The notes under the pieces were generated by a model that did not search any database, was not told the DNA's origin, and saw only the letters and a list, made by a program, of their open reading frames with translations. A program made the position numbers and the translations under genes. Source: Amycolatopsis pittospori (GTDB lineage Bacteria; Actinomycetota; Actinomycetes; Mycobacteriales; Pseudonocardiaceae). From it: a stretch of 64,000 nt of DNA. The DNA lies in contig NZ_JACBXD010000001.1 of the NCBI RefSeq assembly GCF_013870525.1, positions 124,001 to 188,000 of the forward strand, in the 5' to 3' direction. Each line of letters starts with the position of its first letter. Position 1 is the stretch's first letter. This document shows positions 50,840 to 58,704 of this stretch, one piece after another.

Positions 50840-52470
50840 CGGACCCATTCCACGTCGTAGGCCAGCCACTTTCCGAAGTTCCGGACCGATTCGTCGGCCG
50901 GGATCGTCGCCGTCCACCCGAGTTCGGCCGCGGCGAGACCCAGCTTCATGACGGGTGTCTCCGACGACGAGGTCACCGTCTCGGTCGGTACGGCACGGAC
51001 CGACGCGCAGACGACCTTCGCCAGCTCGTTCCCGGTGAGCGTGGCCGTCGCGATGTCGTACACCGGCGAAACCGGGCCGCCGCACAGCACCGCGTCGACA
51101 GCGCTCGCCATGTCGCGCACGTCGGTGAACTGGTGGACGCGATCGGGATCGACCGGCAGGGCCTTACGCGTCCAGGCCAGCTGGACCCACCGCGCCACCA
51201 AGGAATCCGTCCGCGTATGCGGGCCGATCGGCGTCGCGAACCGCAGGACGTGCTCGCGTGCGCCGGTGTCGACGATGGCGCAGAAGACCTCGCCCGGATC
51301 CGTTTCGTCACCGAGGTGAATGAGCCGTGTCGAAGCGGAAGCGCCTTCCTGGCCGACGATCTCGTGGCCGAGTTCGGCCAGCAACCCGGACAGGTGCTCG
51401 GCGAGGGGGCCGCCGGGGCCGGTGATCGCGACCTGGACACCGCTTCCCGCGCGAGTCCGCCGCGGACGGCCCGCCCGGTCGCGTCCCGCCGCGAAACCCT
51501 TGACCGCGACTTCGTTGTGCGAAGCCGTGATCGCCTCGATCTCGGTGGCGGTGAGCTGGTCGCAGAGACCGCCCGGGCCGATGCTCGCGAGCGCGAGATC
51601 CAAGGACTCGTTCTCAACCGCGTCCACAGAGGACAGTCCCATCGCGAACGCCGTCAGCCAGGTCTGCCATGCCCCTTCGGAAAGTTCCTCGCCCCGTTCG
51701 AATTCCGTTCTGCACTCCTGCGGCGAAATCCCCGATCGCCGCAGGAGCCGTTCTGTTCCGAGGTAGTCCCAGTAGCCGTCCCCGCGCACCGCGCATTCGG
51801 ACGTCACGTGCTTGTGAAAGGGAATCACCTCGTGCTCGGCGATCTCGGTGCCGACGTCCGATGGCGCGACACCGGAGAAGCACGAGGAACGCCGGAGACC
51901 GTGGGCGTCGTTGCCCGCGACACTGGGCAGACCGGAATGTTCGACGGTGTTCGGCACGGCGATGCGAATCTTCACTCCGACGGATTGGAGATACCGGAAC
52001 ATGAGCACGTCGCACGGCCAGCCGTCCTGATGCGCGTCGGAGAAAGGCGCGTAACCCCGCGCGATCTCCGCGGGCAGCATCATCGCGACACAGGGCGCGT
52101 ATTCGTTGACGGCGGTCGCCCAATCCGCGCCGGCCGCCGCGGCCATCCGCACGGCCGCACCGTTGCGGGAGTTCCAATTCGCATAGAAGGCGATCGCTTC
52201 TTCCGGCAGCCGCTCGGCGGCCTTGCGCGCGTGTTCGAAGAAGCCGTCGGCCAGTTGGACGTCGTCCTGCAGTACGAGGAAGTGCGTGGCCCCCTCGGGA
52301 ACACTGCTCCAGGCCAGTTTCGCCGTGCGCAACGCCGTCGGCGGCCCGTCCGGCTCGGGATCCAGCACCACGCGCAGCTCCCCGGCGGGATCGAGGCGCG
52401 CGAGTCCTTCCGCCGCTTCCCGTCGTCTGGGATGCGCCATGACGGCGCCGCTGAGCCGTATCTCGGTCAT
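50836..52470 (-). CDS. GT-A glycosyltransferase fused to a degenerate NAD-epimerase-like domain
   Basis: 544 residues. Residues 1-250 look like a GT-A/GT25-like transferase, with H-F-L-V-L-Q-D-D-V-Q-L (metal-binding D-D, about 63-73), Y-A-N-W-N-S-R-N-G and D-G-W-P-C-D-V-L-M-F-R-Y. Residues 330-544 resemble the NAD-dependent epimerase/dehydratase fold (V-A-I-T-G-P-G-G-P-L, Q-F-T-D-V-R-D-M-A-S-A-V, V-Y-D-I-A-T), but the glycine motif is imperfect and no Y-x3-K pair is seen, so it is likely non-catalytic or substrate-binding. First large gene of the YcaO-TfuA operon; its start overlaps a 20-codon frame. Confidence 0.7.
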   Translation of the reverse strand: MTEIRLSGAVMAHPRRREAAEGLARLDPAGELRVVLDPEPDGPPTALRTAKLAWSSVPEGATHFLVLQDDVQLADGFFEHARKAAERLPEEAIAFYANWNSRNGAAVRMAAAAGADWATAVNEYAPCVAMMLPAEIARGYAPFSDAHQDGWPCDVLMFRYLQSVGVKIRIAVPNTVEHSGLPSVAGNDAHGLRRSSCFSGVAPSDVGTEIAEHEVIPFHKHVTSECAVRGDGYWDYLGTERLLRRSGISPQECRTEFERGEELSEGAWQTWLTAFAMGLSSVDAVENESLDLALASIGPGGLCDQLTATEIEAITASHNEVAVKGFAAGRDRAGRPRRTRAGSGVQVAITGPGGPLAEHLSGLLAELGHEIVGQEGASASTRLIHLGDETDPGEVFCAIVDTGAREHVLRFATPIGPHTRTDSLVARWVQLAWTRKALPVDPDRVHQFTDVRDMASAVDAVLCGGPVSPVYDIATATLTGNELAKVVCASVRAVPTETVTSSSETPVMKLGLAAAELGWTATIPADESVRNFGKWLAYDVEWVR

Positions 52471-52529
52471 CGATAACCCCCACCGTCATTTACGGGCACC
52501 GGAAAAGTGTGGCAGTGCTCATAAACCAT
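52467..52529 (-). CDS. 20-residue small ORF at the head of the YcaO-TfuA operon
   Basis: ATG 52529 has GGAG six bases upstream, and its TGA overlaps the ATG of the glycosyltransferase fusion (ATGA). The predicted peptide is M-V-Y-E-H-C-H-T-F-P-V-P-V-N-D-G-G-G-Y-R; an ATG two codons further upstream is also present. It could be a translational leader that couples to the operon, or a second very short precursor. Length alone makes chance possible. Confidence 0.4.
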   Translation of the reverse strand: MVYEHCHTFPVPVNDGGGYR

Positions 52530-52666
52530 GCTCATCTCCGAGGGTGCGAGTGGGACGAATCGGTGAAGTTCTCCTCGATTGCCACCCTTTTCCTCATGGC
52601 GGATGGATGAGGTTTTCACGGGTAACCTCGGTATGAGGCCACAAACCGAGGAGAATGGGCGGGAAG

Positions 52667-53071
52667 ATGACGGATATCCTGTTCGTATGCGTGCACAACG
52701 CCAGCCGGTCGCAGATGGCGGCCGCGCTGCTGAAGCACCACGGATTCGGCCGGGTGACCGTGCGATCCGCGGGCTGCGACCCGGCGGAGAAGATCAACCC
52801 GCTCGTGGCCGGCGCACTGGCGGAATGGGACGTCGACATTTCGGGCGAGGTCCCGAGTCAGGTCACCTATGACGACGTCGCGGCGGCGGACATCGTGATC
52901 ACCATGGGGTGCAAGACCTATCCGGTCGCGGAAGGGACTCGGTACGTCGAGTGGATCGTCCCCGACCCGGATACCGACGGCGTCGTCGGAATCCGGCCGC
53001 TGCGCGACGACATGGACCGGCGGGTCCGCGAACTCCTCGCGTCCCTTGTGGACAGTCCGGTGCACGTCTAG
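52667..53071 (+). CDS. Low-molecular-weight phosphatase / arsenate reductase-like protein
   Basis: 134 residues; the P-loop V-C-V-H-N-A-S-R-S-Q-M-A (C-x5-R) near residue 7 and the general-acid D-P in V-P-D-P-D-T are those of the LMW-PTPase fold. H-N-x-x-R-S-Q-M is closer to thioredoxin- or mycothiol-linked ArsC than to tyrosine phosphatases, but no ars genes are nearby. ATG 52667 after GGGCGGGAAG. A CCTCGGT/ACCGAGG hairpin (52626-52651) precedes the start. Confidence 0.82.
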   Translation: MTDILFVCVHNASRSQMAAALLKHHGFGRVTVRSAGCDPAEKINPLVAGALAEWDVDISGEVPSQVTYDDVAAADIVITMGCKTYPVAEGTRYVEWIVPDPDTDGVVGIRPLRDDMDRRVRELLASLVDSPVHV

Positions 53072-53085
53072 CGGGAACACGAAAA

Positions 53086-53139
53086 AGGCCGAAGGTTTCC
53101 CTTCGCCGCACCTGATGCGACAAAGGGAACCTTCGGCCT
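53086..53139. terminator. Long palindrome, family C: hairpin after the phosphatase gene
   Basis: AGGCCGAAGGTTTCCCTT (53086-53103) pairs with AAGGGAACCTTCGGCCT (53123-53139) with one bulged T. Terminator-like, 14 bases after the stop. Confidence 0.75.
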
Positions 53140-53161
53140 GGCGCCCGGTCAGGGAGGCGGT

Positions 53162-53214
53162 GTTGCGAAAGCCACTTTCGCAACGTTGAAGGTTGTGAAA
53201 GTGGCTTTCGCAAC
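53162..53214. repeat. Long palindrome, family D, copy 1
   Basis: A 23-base arm (53162-53184) GTTGCGAAAG-CC-ACTTTCGCAAC pairs with its inverted copy (53192-53214) with one mismatch across a 7-base loop. Each arm is itself nearly palindromic (TTGCGAAAG/CTTTCGCAA), so it can also fold as two small hairpins. A second copy is at 62214-62263. Confidence 0.85.
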
Positions 53215-53248
53215 GCCCTGGTGTCAGAGCCGGGCGGCTTGTCCGTGA

Positions 53249-53986
53249 CTAGGCTTTGACGCCCTGGACGATCAGTCGCTTCGCGCGCTTGTCGTACGGC
53301 GCGCCATCGAAACCGCCGTAGGCCTCGATGTCGGTGAAGCCGGCGTCTTCGAAAAGGCGACGCAATTCGGCGGCACTGTAGATGTAGGACTGGATGTGCG
53401 CGGAGCGGGCGTTGTCGCCGTCGACCAGCGTCCAGTCGGTGCGCAGCTTCGTCCAGTCGTCGAGGACGCTGTGCCGCATGTACGCGATGCCTTCGGGCTG
53501 CGGGAAAGCGTGCGTGCGCCCGATGTTCTTCGCGACGATCTCCTTGCCGTAAACCTCGAGCAGCAGTTTGCCGCCCGGCGCCAGGCTGGTGTGCGCGTTG
53601 CGCAGCACCTGGAGGTTCTTTTCGGCGTCGTCGAAATAGCCGAACGACGTGTACATGTTCAGCACGACGTCGAAACCGCCGGGACGGACGAATTCGAGCA
53701 TGTCGCCCTGCACCAGTTCGGCCGGGACACCCGCGTCGGCGGCGGCCTGCTTGGCGCGGTCCAGGACGGGAGCGTTGAGGTCGACCCCGGTCACCTGGTA
53801 TCCCTTACGGGCGAGCGGGACGACGAACCGGCCCGGCCCGCAGCACAGGTCCAGAACCCGCGAGCCCGCGGGGAAGGCCAGCAACGGCGATTCCCGTACG
53901 AGTTCGTCCGCCTCCACCGTCAGCCGCTGCGGCCACATCAGCTCGGAGAAGCCCGACCACAGGCCATCGTCGGAGTACCAGGTCAT
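53249..53986 (-). CDS. Class I SAM-dependent methyltransferase
   Basis: 245 residues: motif I V-L-D-L-C-C-G-P-G-R-F-V-V-P-L-A, motif II V-T-G-V-D-L-N-A-P-V-L and V-L-N-M-Y-T-S-F-G-Y-F, then L-A-P-G-G-K-L-L-L-E-V-Y-G-K-E. Small-molecule methyltransferase of unknown target. ATG 53986 follows GGGAGGACGAAA; the frame extends to 54280 without coding signs. Divergent from the DrrA-type gene. Confidence 0.85.
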   Translation of the reverse strand: MTWYSDDGLWSGFSELMWPQRLTVEADELVRESPLLAFPAGSRVLDLCCGPGRFVVPLARKGYQVTGVDLNAPVLDRAKQAAADAGVPAELVQGDMLEFVRPGGFDVVLNMYTSFGYFDDAEKNLQVLRNAHTSLAPGGKLLLEVYGKEIVAKNIGRTHAFPQPEGIAYMRHSVLDDWTKLRTDWTLVDGDNARSAHIQSYIYSAAELRRLFEDAGFTDIEAYGGFDGAPYDKRAKRLIVQGVKA

Positions 53987-54192
53987 TTTCGTCCTCCCTA
54001 GGGCGCCAGCAGGCAATGCTCCGATTGTGTGCCGACCCGGATGCGAAGCCTCTCCTCGACTGCGCGCGGGAAAAGGAACAGCACGACGGGAGAAGATTCC
54101 GGGCCCGCGATGAGCGACCATGAAGTCTTCACGTCGCGGTCGTGGCCTGATCACTGTTCGTGGTGATCCGCCGGCGACACAATGAAGGGCAA

Positions 54193-54219
54193 ACGGACCA
54201 TCCGGACCCTGTGGGTCCG
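54193..54219 (+). promoter_or_regulatory. Alternative hairpins in the drrA 5' region
   Basis: GGGTCCGT (54213-54220) can pair either with CGGACCC (54203-54209, 3-base loop) or with ACGGACC (54193-54199). Two competing stems 60 bases before the start may form an attenuator or simply be a stable leader hairpin. Confidence 0.3.
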
Positions 54220-54278
54220 TCGGCGAAGGCGCCAGGCCGCCCCAGAGATGTCCGGCGCGAAACCAGAAAGGTTCAATC

Positions 54279-55295
54279 ATGGCAAAGGTCCGCGACGGGG
54301 ATCCAGCGATCGAAGCGTCCGGGTTGACGAAGATCTACGGCGAGAAACGAGCACTCGACGGTCTCGACCTCACCGTGCCCGCGGGCACGGTTTACGGCGT
54401 CCTCGGCCCGAACGGCGCGGGGAAGACCACGTCGGTCAAGGTGCTGGCGACGCTGCTGCGTCCCGACGGAGGACAGGCCAAGGTCTTCGGTCACGACGTC
54501 GTACGTGAAGCGGACGCGGTCCGTGCGCGCGTGAGCCTGACCGGCCAGTACGCCTCTGTGGACGACGACCTGACCGGCGTGGAGAACCTGATCCTCCTGT
54601 GCCGTCTGCTCGGCCACGGCAAGGCCGCCTCGAAGGCGCGCACCGAACAGCTTCTCGACGCCTTCGGGCTGACCGAGGCCGCCGGCCGTCAGGTGAAGAA
54701 CTACTCCGGCGGTATGCGGCGGCGGCTCGACATCGCGGCCAGCATCGTGAACACGCCGGATCTGCTCTTCCTGGACGAGCCGACCACGGGTCTCGACCCC
54801 CGTAGCCGCAACCAAGTCTGGGACATCGTGCGCGCGGTCGTCAAACGCGGCACCACGGTCCTGCTGACCACCCAGTACCTCGACGAGGCCGACCAGCTCG
54901 CCAGCCGCATCGCGGTCGTCGACAACGGCAAGGTCATCGCCGAAGGAACGCCGGGCAAGCTGAAGGCGTCGATCGGCGTGGGTGCGATCCACCTGCGCCT
55001 GCGTCACGCGGACCAGCGGTCCGACGCGCAGAACGTGCTTTCGCGGTTCCTGGAGCAGCCCACGCTTTCGGAGCACGACGAGGTCCTGGTCAGCGCCCGC
55101 ATCCCGGGTGTGGACGGCGACGCCGGTATGGCCGAGTGGGCTTCCAAGGCCCTGCACGAGCTTTCACTGCGGGACATCGTCGTCGACGAATTCTCGCTCG
55201 GACAGCCGAGCCTCGATGAAGTGTTCCTCGCCTTGACCGATCGCCCAGCGGGATCGGCCTCGGAGCACGCCGCCAAGGAGGGGGCGAACCGATGA
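54279..55295 (+). CDS. drrA: ABC transporter ATP-binding protein, daunorubicin-resistance (DrrA) type
   Basis: 338 residues: Walker [10 protein letters not shown] (about 47-55), Q-loop, ABC signature Y-S-G-G-M-R-R-R, Walker [13 protein letters not shown] and the H-loop replaced by Q (L-T-T-Q-Y), as usual in DrrA. The C-terminal extension (residues 230-338) is the DrrA-specific regulatory domain with [10 protein letters not shown]. With the permease encoded next it exports a hydrophobic compound. Confidence 0.9.
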   Translation: MAKVRDGDPAIEASGLTKIYGEKRALDGLDLTVPAGTVYGVLGPNGAGKTTSVKVLATLLRPDGGQAKVFGHDVVREADAVRARVSLTGQYASVDDDLTGVENLILLCRLLGHGKAASKARTEQLLDAFGLTEAAGRQVKNYSGGMRRRLDIAASIVNTPDLLFLDEPTTGLDPRSRNQVWDIVRAVVKRGTTVLLTTQYLDEADQLASRIAVVDNGKVIAEGTPGKLKASIGVGAIHLRLRHADQRSDAQNVLSRFLEQPTLSEHDEVLVSARIPGVDGDAGMAEWASKALHELSLRDIVVDEFSLGQPSLDEVFLALTDRPAGSASEHAAKEGANR

Positions 55296-56152
55296 CTTCC
55301 ACCATCAAACCGACCGAAACGACCGAAGCGGACGAGGAAACTCGGCCCGCCGACGTCCACGCGCTCGACGCGGTGCTGGCGTCGGTCGACCGGCCCAAGC
55401 GCCCCAGCGCGCTGTCCGCCTCGCTCACCTTCGGGTGGCGGGCCGCGCTGAAGATCAAGCACCTGCCCGAGCAGCTGTTCGACGTCACGGGCTTCCCGAT
55501 CATCATGACCGTGATGTTCACGTACCTCTTCGGTGGCGCCATCGGCGGTTCGACCGAGGCGTACCTGGACTACCTGCTCCCGGGCATCCTCGCGATCACC
55601 GTCGTGATGATCACGATGTACACCGGTGTCGCGGTGAACAGCGACATCGCGAAGGGCGTCTTCGACCGGTTCCGGACGCTGCCGATCTGGCGCCCCGCCA
55701 CGATCGTCGGCTATCTGCTCGGTGACTTCCTGCGCTACCTGATCGGCTGCGTCGTCATCATCGGCGTCGGCCTGATCATGGGATACAACCTGGGAAGCGT
55801 CGCCGGCACCGTCGGGGCCGTGGCCCTGCTGCTGGTGTTCTCGTTCTCGCTCTCGTGGATCTGGACGTTCCTCGGCCTGTCCATGCGGTCCGAGAAGACC
55901 GTGATGAGCGTCAGCATGGTCGCGCTGTTCCCGCTGACCTTCCTGTCCAACGTCTTCGTGCAGCCCTCCACCATGCCGGGCTGGCTCGAAGCCGCGGTCA
56001 ACTGGAACCCGATCACCCACCTGGTCACCGCGATGCGCGGCCTGATGAGCGGCAGCCCGAACGCCGGCGAGATCATCTGGGTGCTGGTCGCCAGTGCCCT
56101 GCTGATCGCCGGCTTCGGCTCGGCCACGATGTGGGCGTACAAGCGGAAGTAA
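55292..56152 (+). CDS. drrB: ABC-2 type permease, DrrB-like
   Basis: 286 residues; a polar N-terminus of about 50 residues, then six TM helices with [11 protein letters not shown] and [13 protein letters not shown] near the end, the typical DrrB/ABC2 membrane signature. ATG overlaps the drrA stop by four bases. A hairpin terminator follows. Confidence 0.9.
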   Translation: MTSTIKPTETTEADEETRPADVHALDAVLASVDRPKRPSALSASLTFGWRAALKIKHLPEQLFDVTGFPIIMTVMFTYLFGGAIGGSTEAYLDYLLPGILAITVVMITMYTGVAVNSDIAKGVFDRFRTLPIWRPATIVGYLLGDFLRYLIGCVVIIGVGLIMGYNLGSVAGTVGAVALLLVFSFSLSWIWTFLGLSMRSEKTVMSVSMVALFPLTFLSNVFVQPSTMPGWLEAAVNWNPITHLVTAMRGLMSGSPNAGEIIWVLVASALLIAGFGSATMWAYKRK

Positions 56153-56173
56153 TACTCGGCCGTGAATACCGAT

Positions 56174-56215
56174 GACCGTGTGGGCGACCCGATTTCCCGA
56201 GTCGCCCACACGGTC
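56174..56215 (+). terminator. Hairpin terminator after drrB
   Basis: GACCGTGTGGGCGAC (56174-56188) pairs perfectly with GTCGCCCACACGGTC (56201-56215) around a 12-base loop that contains a further CGA/TCG pairing. Confidence 0.8.
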
Positions 56216-56236
56216 GTGACGTCAAGGAGAGAATGA

Positions 56237-56620
56237 ATGAAGTACATGGTCCTGCTCTACTCGCACCCGGAGCCGTGGGGACACCCGGTGGAGGAATTCA
56301 CCCCCGAGTTCTCCGGCCTTTCCGCGGACGAGCGCAAGAAACACTTCGAGAATTTCGAAGCCCTGCTCGGCCGTTTGCACGAAAACGGTGAGCTGGTCGG
56401 CGGAGAAGCGCTCGGTGACCCGGCCAAGGCGAGCCTCTACGCCGTCGAGGCGGGCGAGACGAAGAAGAGCGAAGGCCCGTATTCGTCGACGAAGGACCAC
56501 CTCGCCGGCTTCTTCCTGATCGAGGCCAAGGACCAGGCGCGGGCCGACGAGATCGCCGAGGAGTTCGCCGCTCCCGGCCAGAGCGTCGAGCTGCGGCCGA
56601 TCTGGACCGGCGGCGAATGA
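56237..56620 (+). CDS. YCII-family protein
   Basis: 127 residues; M-K-Y-M-V-L-L-Y at the start, H-E-N-G-E-L-V-G-G-E-A-L and G-F-F-L-I-E-A-K-D-Q-A-R-A-D-E-I-A are typical of the YCII/DGPF domain, small dimeric alpha-beta proteins of unclear role often beside ECF sigma factors. No sigma factor gene is adjacent here. AAGGAGAGA precedes ATG 56237. Confidence 0.85.
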   Translation: MKYMVLLYSHPEPWGHPVEEFTPEFSGLSADERKKHFENFEALLGRLHENGELVGGEALGDPAKASLYAVEAGETKKSEGPYSSTKDHLAGFFLIEAKDQARADEIAEEFAAPGQSVELRPIWTGGE

Positions 56621-56625
56621 CCGAC

Positions 56626-56667
56626 GCGAAAGGGCCGGACCGAGTTCGCTCGGTCCGGCCCTTTCGC
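56626..56667. terminator. Strong bidirectional terminator
   Basis: Perfect 19-bp stem GCGAAAGGGCCGGACCGAG (56626-56644), TTCG tetraloop, and its complement (56649-56667), between convergent YCII and DUF1905 genes. Confidence 0.88.
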
Positions 56668-56676
56668 GTTGCCCTG

Positions 56677-56967
56677 TCAGGAAATCCGCTTGGTCAGGTG
56701 CACGGTGACCTTGTCGCCGATCTCCTTCTGGATGACCTTCCGGAACGGCTTGCGCAGCGGCATCATGTGGACGCCGCCGCCGATCGGCAGCATGCTCGCC
56801 TCGTAGTCGTGGCCGTCCACGGTGCCACTGACCTTGACGGCCTTGCCGGTGCCGAAGAACTCGGCGGAGTCCGGCATGTTCACACACGGCCAGCCGCTGT
56901 TGCCGTCGGGAATGACCTCGGCCGTGAAAGTCACGTCGATCGCGTGCGGTGCGGTCTTGTCAGCCAT
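56677..56967 (-). CDS. DUF1905 domain protein
   Basis: 96 residues; F-T-A-E-V-I-P, W-P-C-V-N-M-P-D-S, F-G-T-G-K-A-V-K-V-S-G-T-V-D-G and G-D-K-V-T-V-H-L make up the small beta-barrel-like DUF1905 fold. Function unknown. The gene lies 33 bases downstream of nothing and upstream-convergent to the YCII gene; it reads in the same direction as the GMC oxidoreductase, from which it is separated by promoter-sized non-coding DNA only on its 5' side. Confidence 0.8.
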   Translation of the reverse strand: MADKTAPHAIDVTFTAEVIPDGNSGWPCVNMPDSAEFFGTGKAVKVSGTVDGHDYEASMLPIGGGVHMMPLRKPFRKVIQKEIGDKVTVHLTKRIS

Positions 56968-57000
56968 AATCTCAGATCTTCCTCGTCGTAGTTCATGCGG

Positions 57001-58551
57001 TCAGTGCGGTTCCGCGCTCGAGTGGAGAATCAAATCCGCAGCCTTTTCGGCGATGGCGATGACCGGGGCGTTGGTATTGCCCCGCACGATCGTCGGCATG
57101 ACGGATGCGTCCACGACACGAAGTGATTCTATTCCAAGAACCCGCAATTGCGCATCCACGACGCGGCCCATGCCACAGGTACCCACCGGATGGTGGCCGG
57201 TGAGCACGTTGCGACGGGTGAAAGCGAGCAGATCCGCCTCGGTGTCGGAGGCGGGGGCGGCGATGGCGTCGAGCGTGTACGGCTTGAGCGCGACCTGCCG
57301 GGAGAGTTCGAGGCTGATCCGCACCCCCTCGATCGCCATCGCGAGATCGGCCGGATCGGCGAGATAGTTCTGGACGATCTTCGGTTTGGCCGTGGGTTCG
57401 GGACTGAACAAGGTCACGTTCCCGCGGGTCCGGGGCTTCGCCACGGAGGCACCGAACGAAAGCGCGTGACGGGACGGCGGCGAGAGGAAGCCGTCGGAGA
57501 TCATCAACGGCATGCAGATGAACTGCAGATCCGGCGCGTCGCCGGTGGTCGTCACGAACCCGCCGGTCTCCGGGCCACCTGAGGTGAGGAAGCCGGACGC
57601 GTCACGTTCGTACTGTTCCGCGTGCCGAGGCTCGCCGGCGGCGAGCAGGCTCACCGGCTGGTCGTGGCCGAAACTCAACCAGACGTGCGGGTGGTCCTGG
57701 AGATGCCGCCCGACGTCGGGCAGGTCGAGGACGACCGGGAGCCCGAACGCGCGCAGGTGGTCGGCCGGGCCGATCCCGGAGTGCATCAGGATCTTCGGCG
57801 AGTTGTAGGTGCCGGCGCTGACGATGACCTCACGCTCGGCGCGGATCTCGACGATCTCGTCCAGCCGGTTGCCGACGACCCCGACCGCCCGGCCGTTCTC
57901 GACGAGCACCCGGTGCACTTCGAGGTCGGTCTCGACGGTGAGGTTCGGACGGTCCAGCGCGGGACGCAGGAACTCCGACGCGGTACTGGCCCGGCGGCCG
58001 TCCCGCTGCGTGACCTGGAACGCGCCGAAACCTTCCTGCGTGGCGCCGTTGAAATCGGGGTTGTGCCGATAGCCTGCCTCGAGCGCGGCGGCGGTGAACG
58101 CGGCGGAACTGGGGTTGCCCGTGCGCCCGTCGCTGACCCGCAGCGGGCCACCGACGCCGTGGAACTCGTCCTCGCCCCGCTCGTTGTCCTCGGAACGCCG
58201 GAAATACGGGAGTATGCCGTCGAAATCCCAGCCCGGCAGACCCCATTCGTCGAAATCGACGCGGTTCCCGCGGACGTAGGCGCCACCGTTGACCGAGCTG
58301 CCGCCACCGACCACCCGGGCCTGCGGCAGGTACACGCGCCGCCCTTCGCAGTGCGGCTCCTGGTGGGTATCGAAATCCCAGTCGTAGCGGGTCTTGAAGA
58401 ACTTCCCACCGGCGACCGGGATCCGGAAGTTCGGATGGGCGTCGGACGACCCGGCTTCGACGAGGACGACCGTGACCGACGGGTCCTCGCTCAATCGGTT
58501 GGCGAGGACGCAACCGGACGCACCGGCCCCAACCACCACAAAATCGACCAT
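57001..58551 (-). CDS. GMC-family FAD-dependent oxidoreductase (choline dehydrogenase-like)
   Basis: 516 residues. N-terminal FAD motif V-V-V-G-A-G-A-S-G-C-V-L-A-N-R-L-S, GMC signature 1 V-V-G-G-G-S-S-V-N-G-G-A-Y-V-R-G, signature 2 A-G-T-Y-N-S-P-K-I-L-M-H-S-G-I-G-P, and C-terminal catalytic His in T-G-H-H-P-V-G-T-C-G-M-G. It oxidises an alcohol to an aldehyde or ketone. Lone gene, divergent from the aminotransferase gene, whose product could use a keto or aldehyde substrate; this pairing is inference. Confidence 0.9.
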   Translation of the reverse strand: MVDFVVVGAGASGCVLANRLSEDPSVTVVLVEAGSSDAHPNFRIPVAGGKFFKTRYDWDFDTHQEPHCEGRRVYLPQARVVGGGSSVNGGAYVRGNRVDFDEWGLPGWDFDGILPYFRRSEDNERGEDEFHGVGGPLRVSDGRTGNPSSAAFTAAALEAGYRHNPDFNGATQEGFGAFQVTQRDGRRASTASEFLRPALDRPNLTVETDLEVHRVLVENGRAVGVVGNRLDEIVEIRAEREVIVSAGTYNSPKILMHSGIGPADHLRAFGLPVVLDLPDVGRHLQDHPHVWLSFGHDQPVSLLAAGEPRHAEQYERDASGFLTSGGPETGGFVTTTGDAPDLQFICMPLMISDGFLSPPSRHALSFGASVAKPRTRGNVTLFSPEPTAKPKIVQNYLADPADLAMAIEGVRISLELSRQVALKPYTLDAIAAPASDTEADLLAFTRRNVLTGHHPVGTCGMGRVVDAQLRVLGIESLRVVDASVMPTIVRGNTNAPVIAIAEKAADLILHSSAEPH

Positions 58552-58704
58552 AACGGGAATTTAGCAAGATCGACGGGGCCCCGGTTTCTCCTCGGTTGCG
58601 GGAAGAACTCCTGAATCCTGCGGCAATCAGCGAGAAGACCGGTGAGGCCGCCTCCCCTAGCGTGGGTCGTGTCTGATGCCGAAATCCGCGGAGGGAACGC
58701 CGAA

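Noticed and set aside
54182..54508. 108-codon frame starting upstream of drrA
   Set aside because: It overlaps drrA in a different frame and its product is almost wholly basic low-complexity sequence.
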